Positions 34,735 to 44,700 of a DNA stretch of 64,000 nucleotides are shown here, piece by piece. Within the stretch, counting starts at the first letter, position 1. Each line of letters begins with the position of its first letter. A program made the position numbers and the translations under genes. The DNA comes from Longimicrobiales bacterium (GTDB lineage: Bacteria; Gemmatimonadota; Gemmatimonadetes; Longimicrobiales; Gaopeijiaceae): assembly GCA_028823235.1 (NCBI GenBank), contig JAPKBW010000007.1, positions 62,001 to 126,000 on the forward strand, given 5' to 3'. The notes beneath the pieces were generated by a model. The model was not told the origin of the DNA and ran no database searches. It saw nothing but the letters and a program-made list of their open reading frames with translations.

Positions 34735-36534
34735 TCAGGCCGACTCGGCTGCTAGGTCCTCTTTCAGAAGTTGGCGGCGTAGCAGGCGGGCGTAGGTGCC
34801 CTCCGCCCGAATCAAGTCTGTGTGGCGACCCTGCTGAACGATTCGCCCTTCTTCCAGCACTAGGATCTTGTCAGCGTCCATCACGGCACTCACGCGATGG
34901 CTGATTACAAAGGATGTACGCGTCTGTGTCACGCCCTGCAGGTCCGAGAGGATCGCTGACTCGGTGTGGGTGTCGACTGCACTCAGGGCGTCGTCGAGGA
35001 CCAGAATCAGTGGGTCTCGCGCGAGCGCGCGGGCGAGGGTGGCTCTCTGTTTCTGTCCACCGGACAGATTGATACCTCGCTCCCCGAGAAGCGTCTTGTA
35101 GCCTTTCGGAAACTCGATGATCTGGTCGTGAAGCTGAGCGATCTCAGCTGATCGTTGAACAGCCACAGCGATATCGGTCCCTGCGGGTGCGTCGGCATCT
35201 TTCCCGGACGCATCCTCGTCTTCGTACGGTATCCCGAGGCCGATATTCCCTTCGATCGTGTCGGAAAAGAGGAAGGGATCCTGTGGTACCATCCCGATCC
35301 GGAGCCGCAGTTCTTCCGGATCGACCTGGGTGATCGGAATGCTGTCGAGCAGGATCGTACCGCTCGTCGGGTCGTAGAGACGCGAAAGCAGTGCGACGAT
35401 CGTCGTCTTTCCGGAGCCAGTCGGGCCTACGATGGCGATGGACGCTCCGGCCTCGACGGTGAAGCTGACGTCGTCCAGTACGAGTCGCTCTGTGCCAGGA
35501 TAAGCGAAGCTCACTCCTCGGAATTCGATCGCTCCACTTGCGTCCGCTAACGAGGTCGGGTCGTCTGAGACCGTGATTGCCGGCGTCTGCTCCAGAATCC
35601 GGTTCAATCGGCCCATTGAGGCGGCGCCCCTCTGGTAGAGATTGACCACCCATCCGAGCGCGATCATTGGCCAGATGAGGAGCGTCAGGTAGAAGCCGAA
35701 GGCGACGAAGTCTCCCAGCGAAATGTCTCCAGCCATCACCTCGATGGCTCCGAGTCCCGTCACGAGCACCATCGCCACGCCCGAGATGAACATCAGGAGC
35801 GGATGGAACAGCCCGGCACTCAGAACCAGGCGCATGTTCCTCGATCGGTAGTCCAGGTTGTAGTCGTCGAATTTCCGACGCTGCTCCGTTTCCTGGGCGT
35901 AGGCGCGCACCAGTCGGACGCCTGTCAGGTTTTCTTGGACGAAGGTGGACAGGCTCGCGAACTGCTTCTGGATCTCCTCGAAGCGCTTGTGGATGATGCG
36001 CCCGAAGAACAGCACGATCGGTGGCAGGATCAGCAGCGGGATCATGGCATACAGTGTCAGGCGGACGCTGATTACCAGCATGAAGCCGAGGGCGAATCCG
36101 AAGCTGGCAATCGTATTCACGGTGTACATGATGGCCGGCCCGGCGGCCATCCGGACCGCGAGGGTGTCGTTCGTTGCCCGGCTCATTAGATCGCCGGTCC
36201 GTGTCGTACCGTAGAACGTCGCGTCCATGCGGAGCAGGTGGCCGAAGAAGTCGTTCCTGAGATCCGTCTCGATCCGACGACTGACTCCGTTCAGGAGTTG
36301 GCGCATCCCGAAGCGGAATGCGCCCCCGAGCACTGCCGTAACCACGATCAGACCGGCGTAGAAGGTGGTGTCGCCTCTCGTAACCGCTGGATCATCAAGA
36401 CTGTCGATCGCCAGCTTCATGAACCAGGGGCCAGCGATCTGGAAGGCATTCGCGAAGACGACGCATACGATTCCCCACGCGATCGCCCCACGGTAGGGGC
36501 GGAAGTAGGGATAAATCGAGCGGAGTTCGTGCAT
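34735..36534 (-). CDS. ABC exporter with fused membrane and ATPase domains
   Basis: The protein has 599 residues. Six transmembrane helices occupy 1-310 with the exporter phrase GDLMSRATNDTLAVRM. The ATPase domain has Walker A at 370-378 (GPTGSGKTT), the Q-loop VPQDPFLF, signature LSGGQ at 490-494, Walker B LILVLDDALSAVD near 510-520 and the H-loop VISHR. An acidic insert (EDEDASGKDADAPAGTD) sits at about 437-455, before the signature. It is an MsbA/MdlB-type half-transporter that acts as a homodimer; cargo unknown. It begins 6 bases after the gamma-glutamyltransferase gene. Confidence 0.92.
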   Translation of the reverse strand: MHELRSIYPYFRPYRGAIAWGIVCVVFANAFQIAGPWFMKLAIDSLDDPAVTRGDTTFYAGLIVVTAVLGGAFRFGMRQLLNGVSRRIETDLRNDFFGHLLRMDATFYGTTRTGDLMSRATNDTLAVRMAAGPAIMYTVNTIASFGFALGFMLVISVRLTLYAMIPLLILPPIVLFFGRIIHKRFEEIQKQFASLSTFVQENLTGVRLVRAYAQETEQRRKFDDYNLDYRSRNMRLVLSAGLFHPLLMFISGVAMVLVTGLGAIEVMAGDISLGDFVAFGFYLTLLIWPMIALGWVVNLYQRGAASMGRLNRILEQTPAITVSDDPTSLADASGAIEFRGVSFAYPGTERLVLDDVSFTVEAGASIAIVGPTGSGKTTIVALLSRLYDPTSGTILLDSIPITQVDPEELRLRIGMVPQDPFLFSDTIEGNIGLGIPYEDEDASGKDADAPAGTDIAVAVQRSAEIAQLHDQIIEFPKGYKTLLGERGINLSGGQKQRATLARALARDPLILVLDDALSAVDTHTESAILSDLQGVTQTRTSFVISHRVSAVMDADKILVLEEGRIVQQGRHTDLIRAEGTYARLLRRQLLKEDLAAESA

Positions 36535-36540
36535 GTGTTC

Positions 36541-38292
36541 CTAGTACCCCCGAGCCACGCCGCCGCGCCGCGGATCGGACCACGCCGTAAGGCGCCCCCT
36601 CTCCACCAGAATCGCCTGAACGTCTCCTGAGATGTCGCCTCTCTCGATCACGCGGTGGCCGAGCGCTTCGAGCGACGCGACCGTTGCGAGGTCTAGCCCT
36701 CCGGCCTCGTAGTAGATCTGGTCGGGGAGGTGCTGGTGGTGGACGCGCGGTGCGTTGACGGCCTGAACAACGTTCATTCCGTGGTCGAGAACGTTCGAGA
36801 TCGTCTGGAATACGGTCGTGATGATCGTCGAGCCTCCGGGTGTGCCCGTAACCATTTTCAGGTCTCCGTCGGGAGCGAGCACGATGGAAGGCGTCATGGC
36901 TGACAGCATGCGTTTGCCCGGTCCCACCGCGTTGTTCTCGCCCTGAACGAGGCCGAACTGGTTGGGTGTGCCCGGCTTGGCAGCGAAGTCGTCCATCTCG
37001 TTGTTGAGCACGAACCCGGCTCCGGCAACTGTCACCTTGCTCCCGTACCATGAGTTGATCGTGGTCGTGACCGCTACAGCGTTCCCGTCTGCATCGACGA
37101 TCGAGAAGTGGGTCGTGTTCTCGCCCTCGTCCGGTCCACCTTCCATGCCTGGTCCGACGTCGGCGGACGGAGTGGATTCAGCTTCGGAGATCGTGGCCGC
37201 CCGTTCAGCTGCATAGGCCGCCGACGTCATCCGTTCCAGCGGCATGTCGATAAAGTCTGGGTCCGCGAGGTAGTGATTCCGGTCCGCGTACGCACGCTTG
37301 AAGGCCTCGGCATACAGGTGGACCATCTCCGCGCCTTGCCAGTCCATCGAGCCGATGTCGTAGCCTTCAAGAATGTTCGCTATCTCTGCCATCGTCGCAC
37401 CGCCTGAGGACGAGGGAGGCATCGAAATAACCGTGTGGTCGCGGTACGTGAATGAAATCGGATCTCGCCATGACGCCTTGTACTCAGCCAAGTCCTTGTG
37501 GGTGATGATGCCGTCCCCTCGAGCCATCTCCGCTACGACCAGGTCCGCCGTCTCGCCTTTGTAGAAGCCATTGGGTCCCTGATCGCTGATCCGTCGCAGC
37601 GTGGCTGCAAGGTCGGGCTGATGAAGTGTGTCACCGACCTGCGGTGGCTGTCCGTCGCGCGGCAGGAACTGCGATGCCGACGCGGGGAAGGCAGACAGAG
37701 CCTGGACCATCGTTGTGCCGAGAGATCCCAGGAAGCGCTGCCTGACCTCGAACCCATCGGCGAGTCCGATGGCGGGCGCGAGAAGCGCCTCCCATTCGAG
37801 CGTCCCATAGCGCTGATGTGCTTCCCACATACCGGAGACCGTACCGGGGACACCTGCTGCCAAATGTCCGACCACGGACTTGTCTGTGAGATTCCCGTCT
37901 GCGTCCAGGTACATGTCCCGGGTAGCCGCCAACGGGGCCTTTTCGCGAAAATCAACAGCTGCGGTCTCACCCCCGGCCGTACGAAGAACCATGAAGCCAC
38001 CTCCGCCGATATTTCCCGCCTCCGGGTTCACGACCGCGAGGGCAAATTGAACGGCGATGGCTGCATCGATCGCGTTGCCGCCGGACCGAAGCACGTCCAC
38101 CCCTACTTGGCTGGCGTACTCGTCCGTGGATACGACCATCCCGTGTGAAGCCTCGATCGGCTGCCCTGTGGCGGCGTATCGCCAGCTCGACGGAAAGGTG
38201 ACATCGGCTGAATCGGGAGCCGGGGCAGTGCATCCCCAGATGCCCAGGCTCAGGCTGACTGTGCTGGCTAGGGTGCGCAGAGAACGAGTCAT
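36541..38292 (-). CDS. ggt: Gamma-glutamyltransferase lipoprotein
   Basis: The protein has 583 residues from the ATG at 38292, preceded by GGAG, which starts a lipoprotein signal with cysteine in LGIWGCTAP; an ATG at 38346 would add 18 residues. The GGT fold is complete: VSTDEYASQVGVDVLRSGGNAIDAAIA, NPEAGNIGGGGF, FREKAPLAATRDMY and, at the autocleavage site, NTTHFSIVDADGNAVAVT where the first threonine becomes the nucleophile, then GTPGGSTI. It hydrolyses or transfers gamma-glutamyl groups, for example from glutathione, outside the cytoplasm. Likely an operon with the ABC exporter 6 bases downstream. Confidence 0.93.
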   Translation of the reverse strand: MTRSLRTLASTVSLSLGIWGCTAPAPDSADVTFPSSWRYAATGQPIEASHGMVVSTDEYASQVGVDVLRSGGNAIDAAIAVQFALAVVNPEAGNIGGGGFMVLRTAGGETAAVDFREKAPLAATRDMYLDADGNLTDKSVVGHLAAGVPGTVSGMWEAHQRYGTLEWEALLAPAIGLADGFEVRQRFLGSLGTTMVQALSAFPASASQFLPRDGQPPQVGDTLHQPDLAATLRRISDQGPNGFYKGETADLVVAEMARGDGIITHKDLAEYKASWRDPISFTYRDHTVISMPPSSSGGATMAEIANILEGYDIGSMDWQGAEMVHLYAEAFKRAYADRNHYLADPDFIDMPLERMTSAAYAAERAATISEAESTPSADVGPGMEGGPDEGENTTHFSIVDADGNAVAVTTTINSWYGSKVTVAGAGFVLNNEMDDFAAKPGTPNQFGLVQGENNAVGPGKRMLSAMTPSIVLAPDGDLKMVTGTPGGSTIITTVFQTISNVLDHGMNVVQAVNAPRVHHQHLPDQIYYEAGGLDLATVASLEALGHRVIERGDISGDVQAILVERGRLTAWSDPRRGGVARGY

Positions 38293-38445
38293 CGGGAGGC
38301 TCCATGACAGGGCGTTGAGGCGTGGTGCGTCGGTGTGCATCGACATCAGGGCTCGGGTGTACGACGCGTTGCCGTGTTCAGGCGGCTACGCATAGTTTCG
38401 GGCGCCGCTGAAGATCAGGGTACCTCCGTCCCGTCACAAGCATTC
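38293..38445. promoter_or_regulatory. Divergent promoter region between ggt and murQ
   Basis: This 153-base gap separates two genes pointing away from each other and must serve as promoter region for both. I did not find a convincing sigma-70-type box pair or operator. The ggt ribosome site (GGAG) lies at its left edge. Confidence 0.35.
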
Positions 38446-39348
38446 ATGCGCGATCGTCGCCTCACCGAACAGCAAAACCCTGCCTCGCAGGAGATCGATA
38501 CGCTGGACCCTCTGGGCATTGTCGATCTCATCAATGCGGAGGACCGGAAGATCGCCGAAGCTGTCGGCGCAGAGCGTGAAGCCATCGCCAAAGCGCTGAG
38601 GCTCGCTGAGGCTGCGTTTCGATCTGGGGGCCGGCTGATCTACGTCGGCGCGGGAACGTCCGGACGACTCGGGGTGCTCGATGCTTCAGAGATGCCCCCC
38701 ACGTACGGGACAGACCCGGCGATGGTGCGGGGGATCATTGCTGGTGGCTCTGAAGCCCTCGTGCGATCTCAGGAAGGCGCTGAGGATCATCCAGCCGACG
38801 GAGCTGCTTCAATCGACGACATGGAGGTGGACGCACGGGACTTCGTCCTCGGGATCGCGACCTCCGGCTCAACGCCATACGTCCACGGTGCCGTGAATCG
38901 GGCAGCGGAGCGAGGCGCGCGAACTGGCTTCTTGATGTGCACGCCGCCGAGTCCAGAGCTGGTCAAACGACTGGATGTCGTCATCGCGCCACTTGTCGGA
39001 CCGGAGGTCATTACCGGATCGACACGCATGAAGGCCGGGACCGCCACCAAGCTTGTCCTGAACACGATCACCACCGGTGCGATGGTCCGCCTTGGGAAGG
39101 TATACGGGAACCTGATGGTCGATCTCCAGGTTACGTGCGAAAAGCTGCAGGACCGGGGTGAGCGGATTCTCCAGGGGATGCTCGATATCGACCGCGCGGA
39201 GGCTACAGATCTCCTTGCCGGTGCCCAAGGGCATGTGAAGACTGCACTCGTCATGGGGCAGCTCGGAGTCGGCGCGGATGAAGCTCGCCGTCATCTCGAA
39301 GCGGCTTCAGGGGTGATTGCGGACGTGGTCGGGACGCTCGACCCATGA
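38446..39348 (+). CDS. murQ: N-acetylmuramic acid 6-phosphate etherase
   Basis: The protein has 300 residues from the ATG at 38446, the usual MurQ length; the longer frame upstream has no MurQ-like sequence. The single SIS domain shows GGRLIYVGAGTSGRLGVLDASEMPPTYG, IATSGSTPYVHGA and VITGSTRMKAGTATKLVLN, with the general-base glutamate and sugar-phosphate loop. MurQ cleaves the lactyl ether of MurNAc 6-phosphate to GlcNAc 6-phosphate in cell-wall recycling. The stop overlaps the ATG of the next gene (ATGA). Confidence 0.95.
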   Translation: MRDRRLTEQQNPASQEIDTLDPLGIVDLINAEDRKIAEAVGAEREAIAKALRLAEAAFRSGGRLIYVGAGTSGRLGVLDASEMPPTYGTDPAMVRGIIAGGSEALVRSQEGAEDHPADGAASIDDMEVDARDFVLGIATSGSTPYVHGAVNRAAERGARTGFLMCTPPSPELVKRLDVVIAPLVGPEVITGSTRMKAGTATKLVLNTITTGAMVRLGKVYGNLMVDLQVTCEKLQDRGERILQGMLDIDRAEATDLLAGAQGHVKTALVMGQLGVGADEARRHLEAASGVIADVVGTLDP

Positions 39349-41081
39349 CGCCAACACGCCTGAAGTGGTGGCTCGCGACGCTCGTGACCGTGGCGAGCGC
39401 GCTCATCGTCGCCACCTCCTTCAATCCAATCCCCCACTCGGGTGGTGACAACGCGGGGTATGTGGCACTCGCGCACGGGCTGCTGACCGGGAGTGGATAC
39501 AGTGATGTCTTCGACCCGCAGGGATTGCCGCATACGAAGTATCCACCCGTGTTTCCCGGTCTGCTGGCTCTGATGATGGCCGCCGGAGCCCGCACCTGGG
39601 TCGCGCTCAAGCTGTCCGCAGCGGTTCCGACGGTTCTCGCTGTCCTGTTCACCGTACTTTGGGCACAACGTCGGGTCGGAGCTCTCCCCGGTGCTGCTGT
39701 CGCCCTACTGCTGGCGAGCGCTTCGGGCGTGGTTTACTACAGCCAGTGGGTGCTGTCGGACCCGCTGTTCCTCGCTCTGACCATGATGTCGTTTTGGTCG
39801 TTGTCCGTGGCGGTGCATGAGTCGGACGAGGCGAGCGGACGAACGGACGGCGACGTGCCGGAAGGCTCGATTGCGTCCGAAGTTGAAGTAGACATCCATC
39901 GCGGCTGGCTCGCCTGCGCAGTCCTTTCGGCGGGCCTAGCCTACTTCACCCGTTCGGCCGGTCTCCCTCTCGTGCTGGCGATCTTGGCCTGGCTGGCACT
40001 GGACCGGCGGTGGAAGTTGCTCGGCGGAGTGGGCTCGGCACTCGGGCTCCCGATGTTCGCATGGTGGCTCCGCGGGCGCGGGGAGGGCGTCGCTCAATAC
40101 GGGACCGAGTTCTGGATGATCGACCCCTATCAGCCAGCACTTGGCACGATCGGGATCCCGGGTCTCGTAGCAAGAATCTTGGAGAACCTCTCGACCTATG
40201 TATTGCAGCATCTCCCCGGGGGTGTGGTCGGCAACGGAGCTTCCGGACTCGCGTTGATCGGGGTCACGCTCACTGTCGTTGCTCTGGCCGGCTGGGTGCT
40301 TTCGACCAAAGAACGGGTCGGACCGGCCGAAATTTTCTTCCCACTCTACGCAGGCCTCATCCTCGTGTGGCCGGCGGTGTGGGGAGGAGATCGTTTCGCC
40401 CTCCCGCTCTATCCGCTTGCATTCCTCTACGCCGCCGTCGCGATTCGCATGGTCGCCGCTAAGGTGCCGTCACCCGGTGGTCAGCTCATTGGCGTCGCCG
40501 CCCTGCTGGTGCTGTTGCTCCCGGCCGGGGGGAACTGGATGGATGGCAGACAGCAGACACAGGAGTGTGCCACGTCCGTCCGTGAGAATGGCCCCTGGGC
40601 CTGCTATGGATCGCGCGTGGGATACTTCGTGATGGCCGCGTCCTGGATACGCGAAGGACTTCCTGCTGACGCCGCTGTACTGACGCGGAAGCCTCGACAC
40701 TTCTACGCGCTCAGCGGGCGGCTGAGTCGAGCCTTTCCGTTCAGCGAACTGGCCCAGGCCCAACTCGACCTCGCGGACGAGATAGGGGCCCGCTACATAC
40801 TGCTCGACCGTTGGGATGGGCTGGCGACGCGCTACGTAGGAGGAGCCGTTCGTGAGAGACCAGGAGCCTTCTGCTATGTCCGTGGGTTCGGGCAGCCCAA
40901 CGAGGGTGGGGCCCAGTTGCTGGGTATTCTGCCGCCTTCGGATCGGGCGAGAGCGGGCGCGTCAGGTGAGACGGCTGTGGGTATCTCTGCGTGTCCCTCG
41001 GAGTATTTCAACCCTGGTACTTCAGTTGAAGATTACTCCTCTTCGGGGCGTATTCCGTTGCTGGAAGAGCTGGACTCGTAG
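39345..41081 (+). CDS. GT39/ArnT-like membrane glycosyltransferase
   Basis: The protein has 578 residues with about ten transmembrane segments. The first extracytoplasmic loop has HSGGDNAGYVALAHGLLTGSGY, matching the D/E-bearing loop of GT-C enzymes, and LPHTKYPPVFPGLLALMM matches the KYPPxxP segment of the PMT/ArnT group. The C-terminal 150 residues are soluble. Such enzymes use lipid-linked sugars; donor and acceptor are not known here. It is coupled to murQ by ATGA, which hints at envelope glycan work. It overlaps the convergent gene by 49 bases. Confidence 0.85.
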   Translation: MTPTRLKWWLATLVTVASALIVATSFNPIPHSGGDNAGYVALAHGLLTGSGYSDVFDPQGLPHTKYPPVFPGLLALMMAAGARTWVALKLSAAVPTVLAVLFTVLWAQRRVGALPGAAVALLLASASGVVYYSQWVLSDPLFLALTMMSFWSLSVAVHESDEASGRTDGDVPEGSIASEVEVDIHRGWLACAVLSAGLAYFTRSAGLPLVLAILAWLALDRRWKLLGGVGSALGLPMFAWWLRGRGEGVAQYGTEFWMIDPYQPALGTIGIPGLVARILENLSTYVLQHLPGGVVGNGASGLALIGVTLTVVALAGWVLSTKERVGPAEIFFPLYAGLILVWPAVWGGDRFALPLYPLAFLYAAVAIRMVAAKVPSPGGQLIGVAALLVLLLPAGGNWMDGRQQTQECATSVRENGPWACYGSRVGYFVMAASWIREGLPADAAVLTRKPRHFYALSGRLSRAFPFSELAQAQLDLADEIGARYILLDRWDGLATRYVGGAVRERPGAFCYVRGFGQPNEGGAQLLGILPPSDRARAGASGETAVGISACPSEYFNPGTSVEDYSSSGRIPLLEELDS

Positions 41082-41698
41082 AGGAGCGCGAGTGTGATGC
41101 CGAAGACCAAGTGCTCCAGGAACGCCCGATCGTGCGGGGCGACGACGTCGAACACGTCTCCGACGATTGGCAGTCGGTTCTGAGGAACGTGCGCCCCCAA
41201 CAGCCCGTGGAGGCCACCGACGGGCTCCGTGGCGTACTCGGCCGATCCGTACAGGGCGCCCTTGATGAGCGCCGGCCCCGGGACTCGCGGCTCGACGATC
41301 GAACCATAGACAAGGCCTTGTCCGACGCCTGCCAGGACTCGGTCGGCGGTTTCGCGATCCAGGCCCGGAAATGCGCCCTCTTCGGTAAGGAGTGGCCTCA
41401 ACAGATCCACCAAAACCGCAGCAGTCGCACCAGCCGCGGCCGCGCGCAGAAGCTTAGAAAAGCTCGGCGCCTTTCGACCCGACCACCCCGCGAGAACGCG
41501 GTCCACGACGACCGCCACACCCGCACTCATGAGTTCGTCCGCCGACGGGATCGGTTGGCGCGGCTCGCGTTCGCGGGCTATCTCCGGTTCGGCGCGCCGA
41601 TGCGCCAAACCCATGACCCTTCGTTCCGGGTCAGGTGCCCGACGGGAACGCTCGAGAGCGTGCCCAATGTGGTACCAGATGCTCTTCTTGGAGGCCAT
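41033..41698 (-). CDS. Protein of unknown function
   Basis: The protein has 221 residues. The N-terminal 55 are very basic (LERSRRAPDPERRVMGLAHRRAEPEI). The remainder is Ala/Leu/Gly-rich with amphipathic or membrane-associated helices (RAAAAGATAAVLVDLLRPLL, EHLVFGITLALLYES) and small loops (GSIVEPRVPGPALIKGALYGSAEYATEP). There is no signal peptide or catalytic motif. An ATG at 41614 is an alternative start. It overlaps the GT39-like gene tail to tail and its start faces the peptidase gene start only 5 bases away. Confidence 0.7.
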   Translation of the reverse strand: MASKKSIWYHIGHALERSRRAPDPERRVMGLAHRRAEPEIAREREPRQPIPSADELMSAGVAVVVDRVLAGWSGRKAPSFSKLLRAAAAGATAAVLVDLLRPLLTEEGAFPGLDRETADRVLAGVGQGLVYGSIVEPRVPGPALIKGALYGSAEYATEPVGGLHGLLGAHVPQNRLPIVGDVFDVVAPHDRAFLEHLVFGITLALLYESSSSSNGIRPEEE

Positions 41699-41703
41699 GC
41701 GCG

Positions 41704-44700
41704 ATGAGTTTGGGGCGAGGGGAAAGTAGATTGGCTCGGCGGTCGGGGCTTTTCAAGGCGCCTCTACGGCTCGCGGTTCTCGCGGGCATAGCGTTCGGGG
41801 TCACTCTCTGCGCGCAGAGCGAGCTTTCGGCACAGGCTCCGGACGAAGCGTGGCGGACGATTACCACCGAGCATTTTCGCATCACTTTCCCGGAGGGACT
41901 CGAGGCGCTCGGGCGTCGTGCAGCGGACCGCTCCGAGCGAGCCTGGGATAAATTGTCGGTTCAGTTCGTCGCTCCACCGGGCGACATGATTGACGTGCTT
42001 GTGACGGACCACACGGACGTCTCCAACGGCTACGCCAGCGTCACACCGTCCAATCGGATCGTGGTGTTCGCTCGCCCTCCAGCCGACCAATTGTCGATCG
42101 GATATTCTGACGAGTGGCTGGAACTTGTTATTACCCACGAGCTCGCGCACATCGTGCACCTTGACCTCGTCGAAAACCCCATCGGCAAGGTCGCGCGCGC
42201 AGTGTTTGGCCGGGTCAGGACGGAATGGCCGTTTTTCCCGGAGCTTGGCACGCCGCGCTGGGTCTCCGAGGGGCTCGCCACGTGGTACGAGTCTCGACTC
42301 ACTAACGCGGGCAGAGTCGCCGGCACATTCAACGAGATGCAGCTTCGCACCGCTGTACTCGAGGGCCGGTTCGAGGACATCGGACAGGCTTCCGGAAATT
42401 CACCCCTCTGGCCTGGTGGCAATCGTCCGTACGCCTACGGGTCCCTCTTCTTCGATTTCCTCCTTGAGCGCTACGGGGAAGAGAAGATGGTCGACTTCGT
42501 CGATAGGATCGCTGGTCAGTGGATCCCATATCGGATTGATGCCGCAGGTCGCTACGCGTTTGGTGTATCTCTGACCGAGGAGTGGCAGGTGTGGCGGGAG
42601 AGCCTGGAGGCCGATCTCTCCGACCTGGACGCCCAACTGGAAAGGGTGGCACCCATCACGCAGTCAGAGCGCCTTACCGAGGACGCGAGATGGGGGCTGC
42701 GTCCGGTGGTGTCGCCGGACGGTCGATGGATCGCCTACACGAGGTCCGACGGTCGATCGGACATCCAGCTCCGTGTCCAGGACACCGACACCGGAGAGGA
42801 TCGTTCGGTCGGGCGCACGAATGGGCTCGCAACCTTTTCGTGGACGCCGGACAATCGGATTTTGCTCAGCCAGCTCGAGTTTGAAGATGCGTATCGGTCC
42901 TATGGCGACCTCTATATCCGGAGCCTGGACGGCGACGAGCAACGCGTGACGCACTCGGCACGGCTGACCCAGCCGTCGAGCGCTCCGGACGGAGCGTCGG
43001 CGGTCGCGATTCGTGAAGGAGACGGGACGAATGAGCTCGTTGTAGTCGATCTGGTCTCCGGTTCCGTCGAAACGCTCGTCGGCCCCGACCCCGACGTGCA
43101 CTGGGCGTTTCCGCGCTGGTCACCTGATGGACGATGGATTGTCGCCACCCGCTGGGAGCCGGAGGCCTACCACGATGTCATCGTGCTCGATGCGAGCACC
43201 GGCAGGGTCGTCGATGAGGTAACCGCAGACCGGGCGCTCGACCTCGCTCCTGCCTGGAGCGCCGACGGCGCCTGGCTCGTCTGGTCGTCCGATCGGACAG
43301 GCATTCTGAACGTCCTGGGCGCGCCGGTCGATACAGCCACGGGACGAGCCGGCCCCCCGGTCCTGCTGACGAACGTGCTTACCGGAGCGGGCTACCCGTC
43401 TGTGGATCCCGCTGGCACGTCCCTCTACTTCTCCGGTTACCACGTGGACGGGTGGGAGATTGAACGGACGGAGTTCGATCCGACCGCGGCGGTCTCCGCG
43501 CCCGTGGTCGCGTCGAGGTTCGTAGCGACTGCTCCCGCGACGGCACGAGGAGCGAATGACGGGGTCATGGAGCAGTATTCCGCCTGGCCGACCTTGGCCC
43601 CGAAGTACTGGGAAGTTGCGTATCTCGATCCGGTCGAGGCGCCAGAACAAAGCGCTGACGAAACTTTTTTGCGGCGCCGGGAACTGCTGGGCTTCAGCCT
43701 AGGTCTGCAGACTTCGGGTCGCGACCTCGTGGGCCGACATGGGTGGGGTGCGGTCGGGCGCTACTCCACGACCGGGGGAAAATTCGCGGGAGGAGCCTCC
43801 TACTCATACGCGGGACTCGGGTCGCCGATCCTCACTTTCAGGGCCAATCAGGGCTACGAGGACGGCGGACAGCTACTGGCAGAGAATCTCGATCTCGAAC
43901 AGGACACACTCCTGATTCTCGAACGGGAGCGGTCCGTCGAGGGAGCCATGACCTTTCAGCTTCGCAAATGGCGGAGGAATCTCAGCTTCACGGTGTCCGG
44001 CGGTTGGACTTGGGAGAACCGGAGTCTCCTGGACGTTGCTCTTCAGCCCTCCGACGACTTCACGCTCAACAGGCCGACCGCACAGGTCGCGGACCTGACC
44101 GCTTCGGTGAACTTCAATTCGACCCGCACACACTCCTTCCAGATGGGCACGGCCAGGGGCCTGAGCGTGTTTCTGCTCAGCCGTGTTCGGGCCGACGTTT
44201 CGCTCCCTGATTCACTTGTGGGTGTGTCCGGAGTCGATCGATCATTCGATGAAGTGCTAGCCCGGGTTCGAGGGGCGATTCCGCTCTGGGGCGGGGGGCA
44301 CGCCACTCATGTTCTTGCCATGCAGGCCAGTGCGGGAGTGGCGAGAGGTTCCGGCGCGGGCCCACTTCAATACCGCGTAGGTGGGGCCTCCGGGCAGGTT
44401 GAGCCGTTTACAGGCCTTGAGCTGTTTGGCGGCGGCTTCATTTTTTTCCCGATGCGAGGCTACGAGACCTCGAGTCGATTCGGGCAGTACGCGTGGAGCG
44501 CCTCGGCTGAGTACCGTTTTCCGCTTTGGCTCATCAACAAAGGATTTCGCGCCTGGCCGGTGCATCTCGACCGCGCGATCGGATCCGTGTTTTTCGACAC
44601 GGGGAATGCCTGGGGACCCGATGTGACTGCCTCCGGATTCCAGAACCCGCTCCGAGTCGGCCTGGCGTCAGTCGGAGCCGAACTGACCACTCAGATCACT

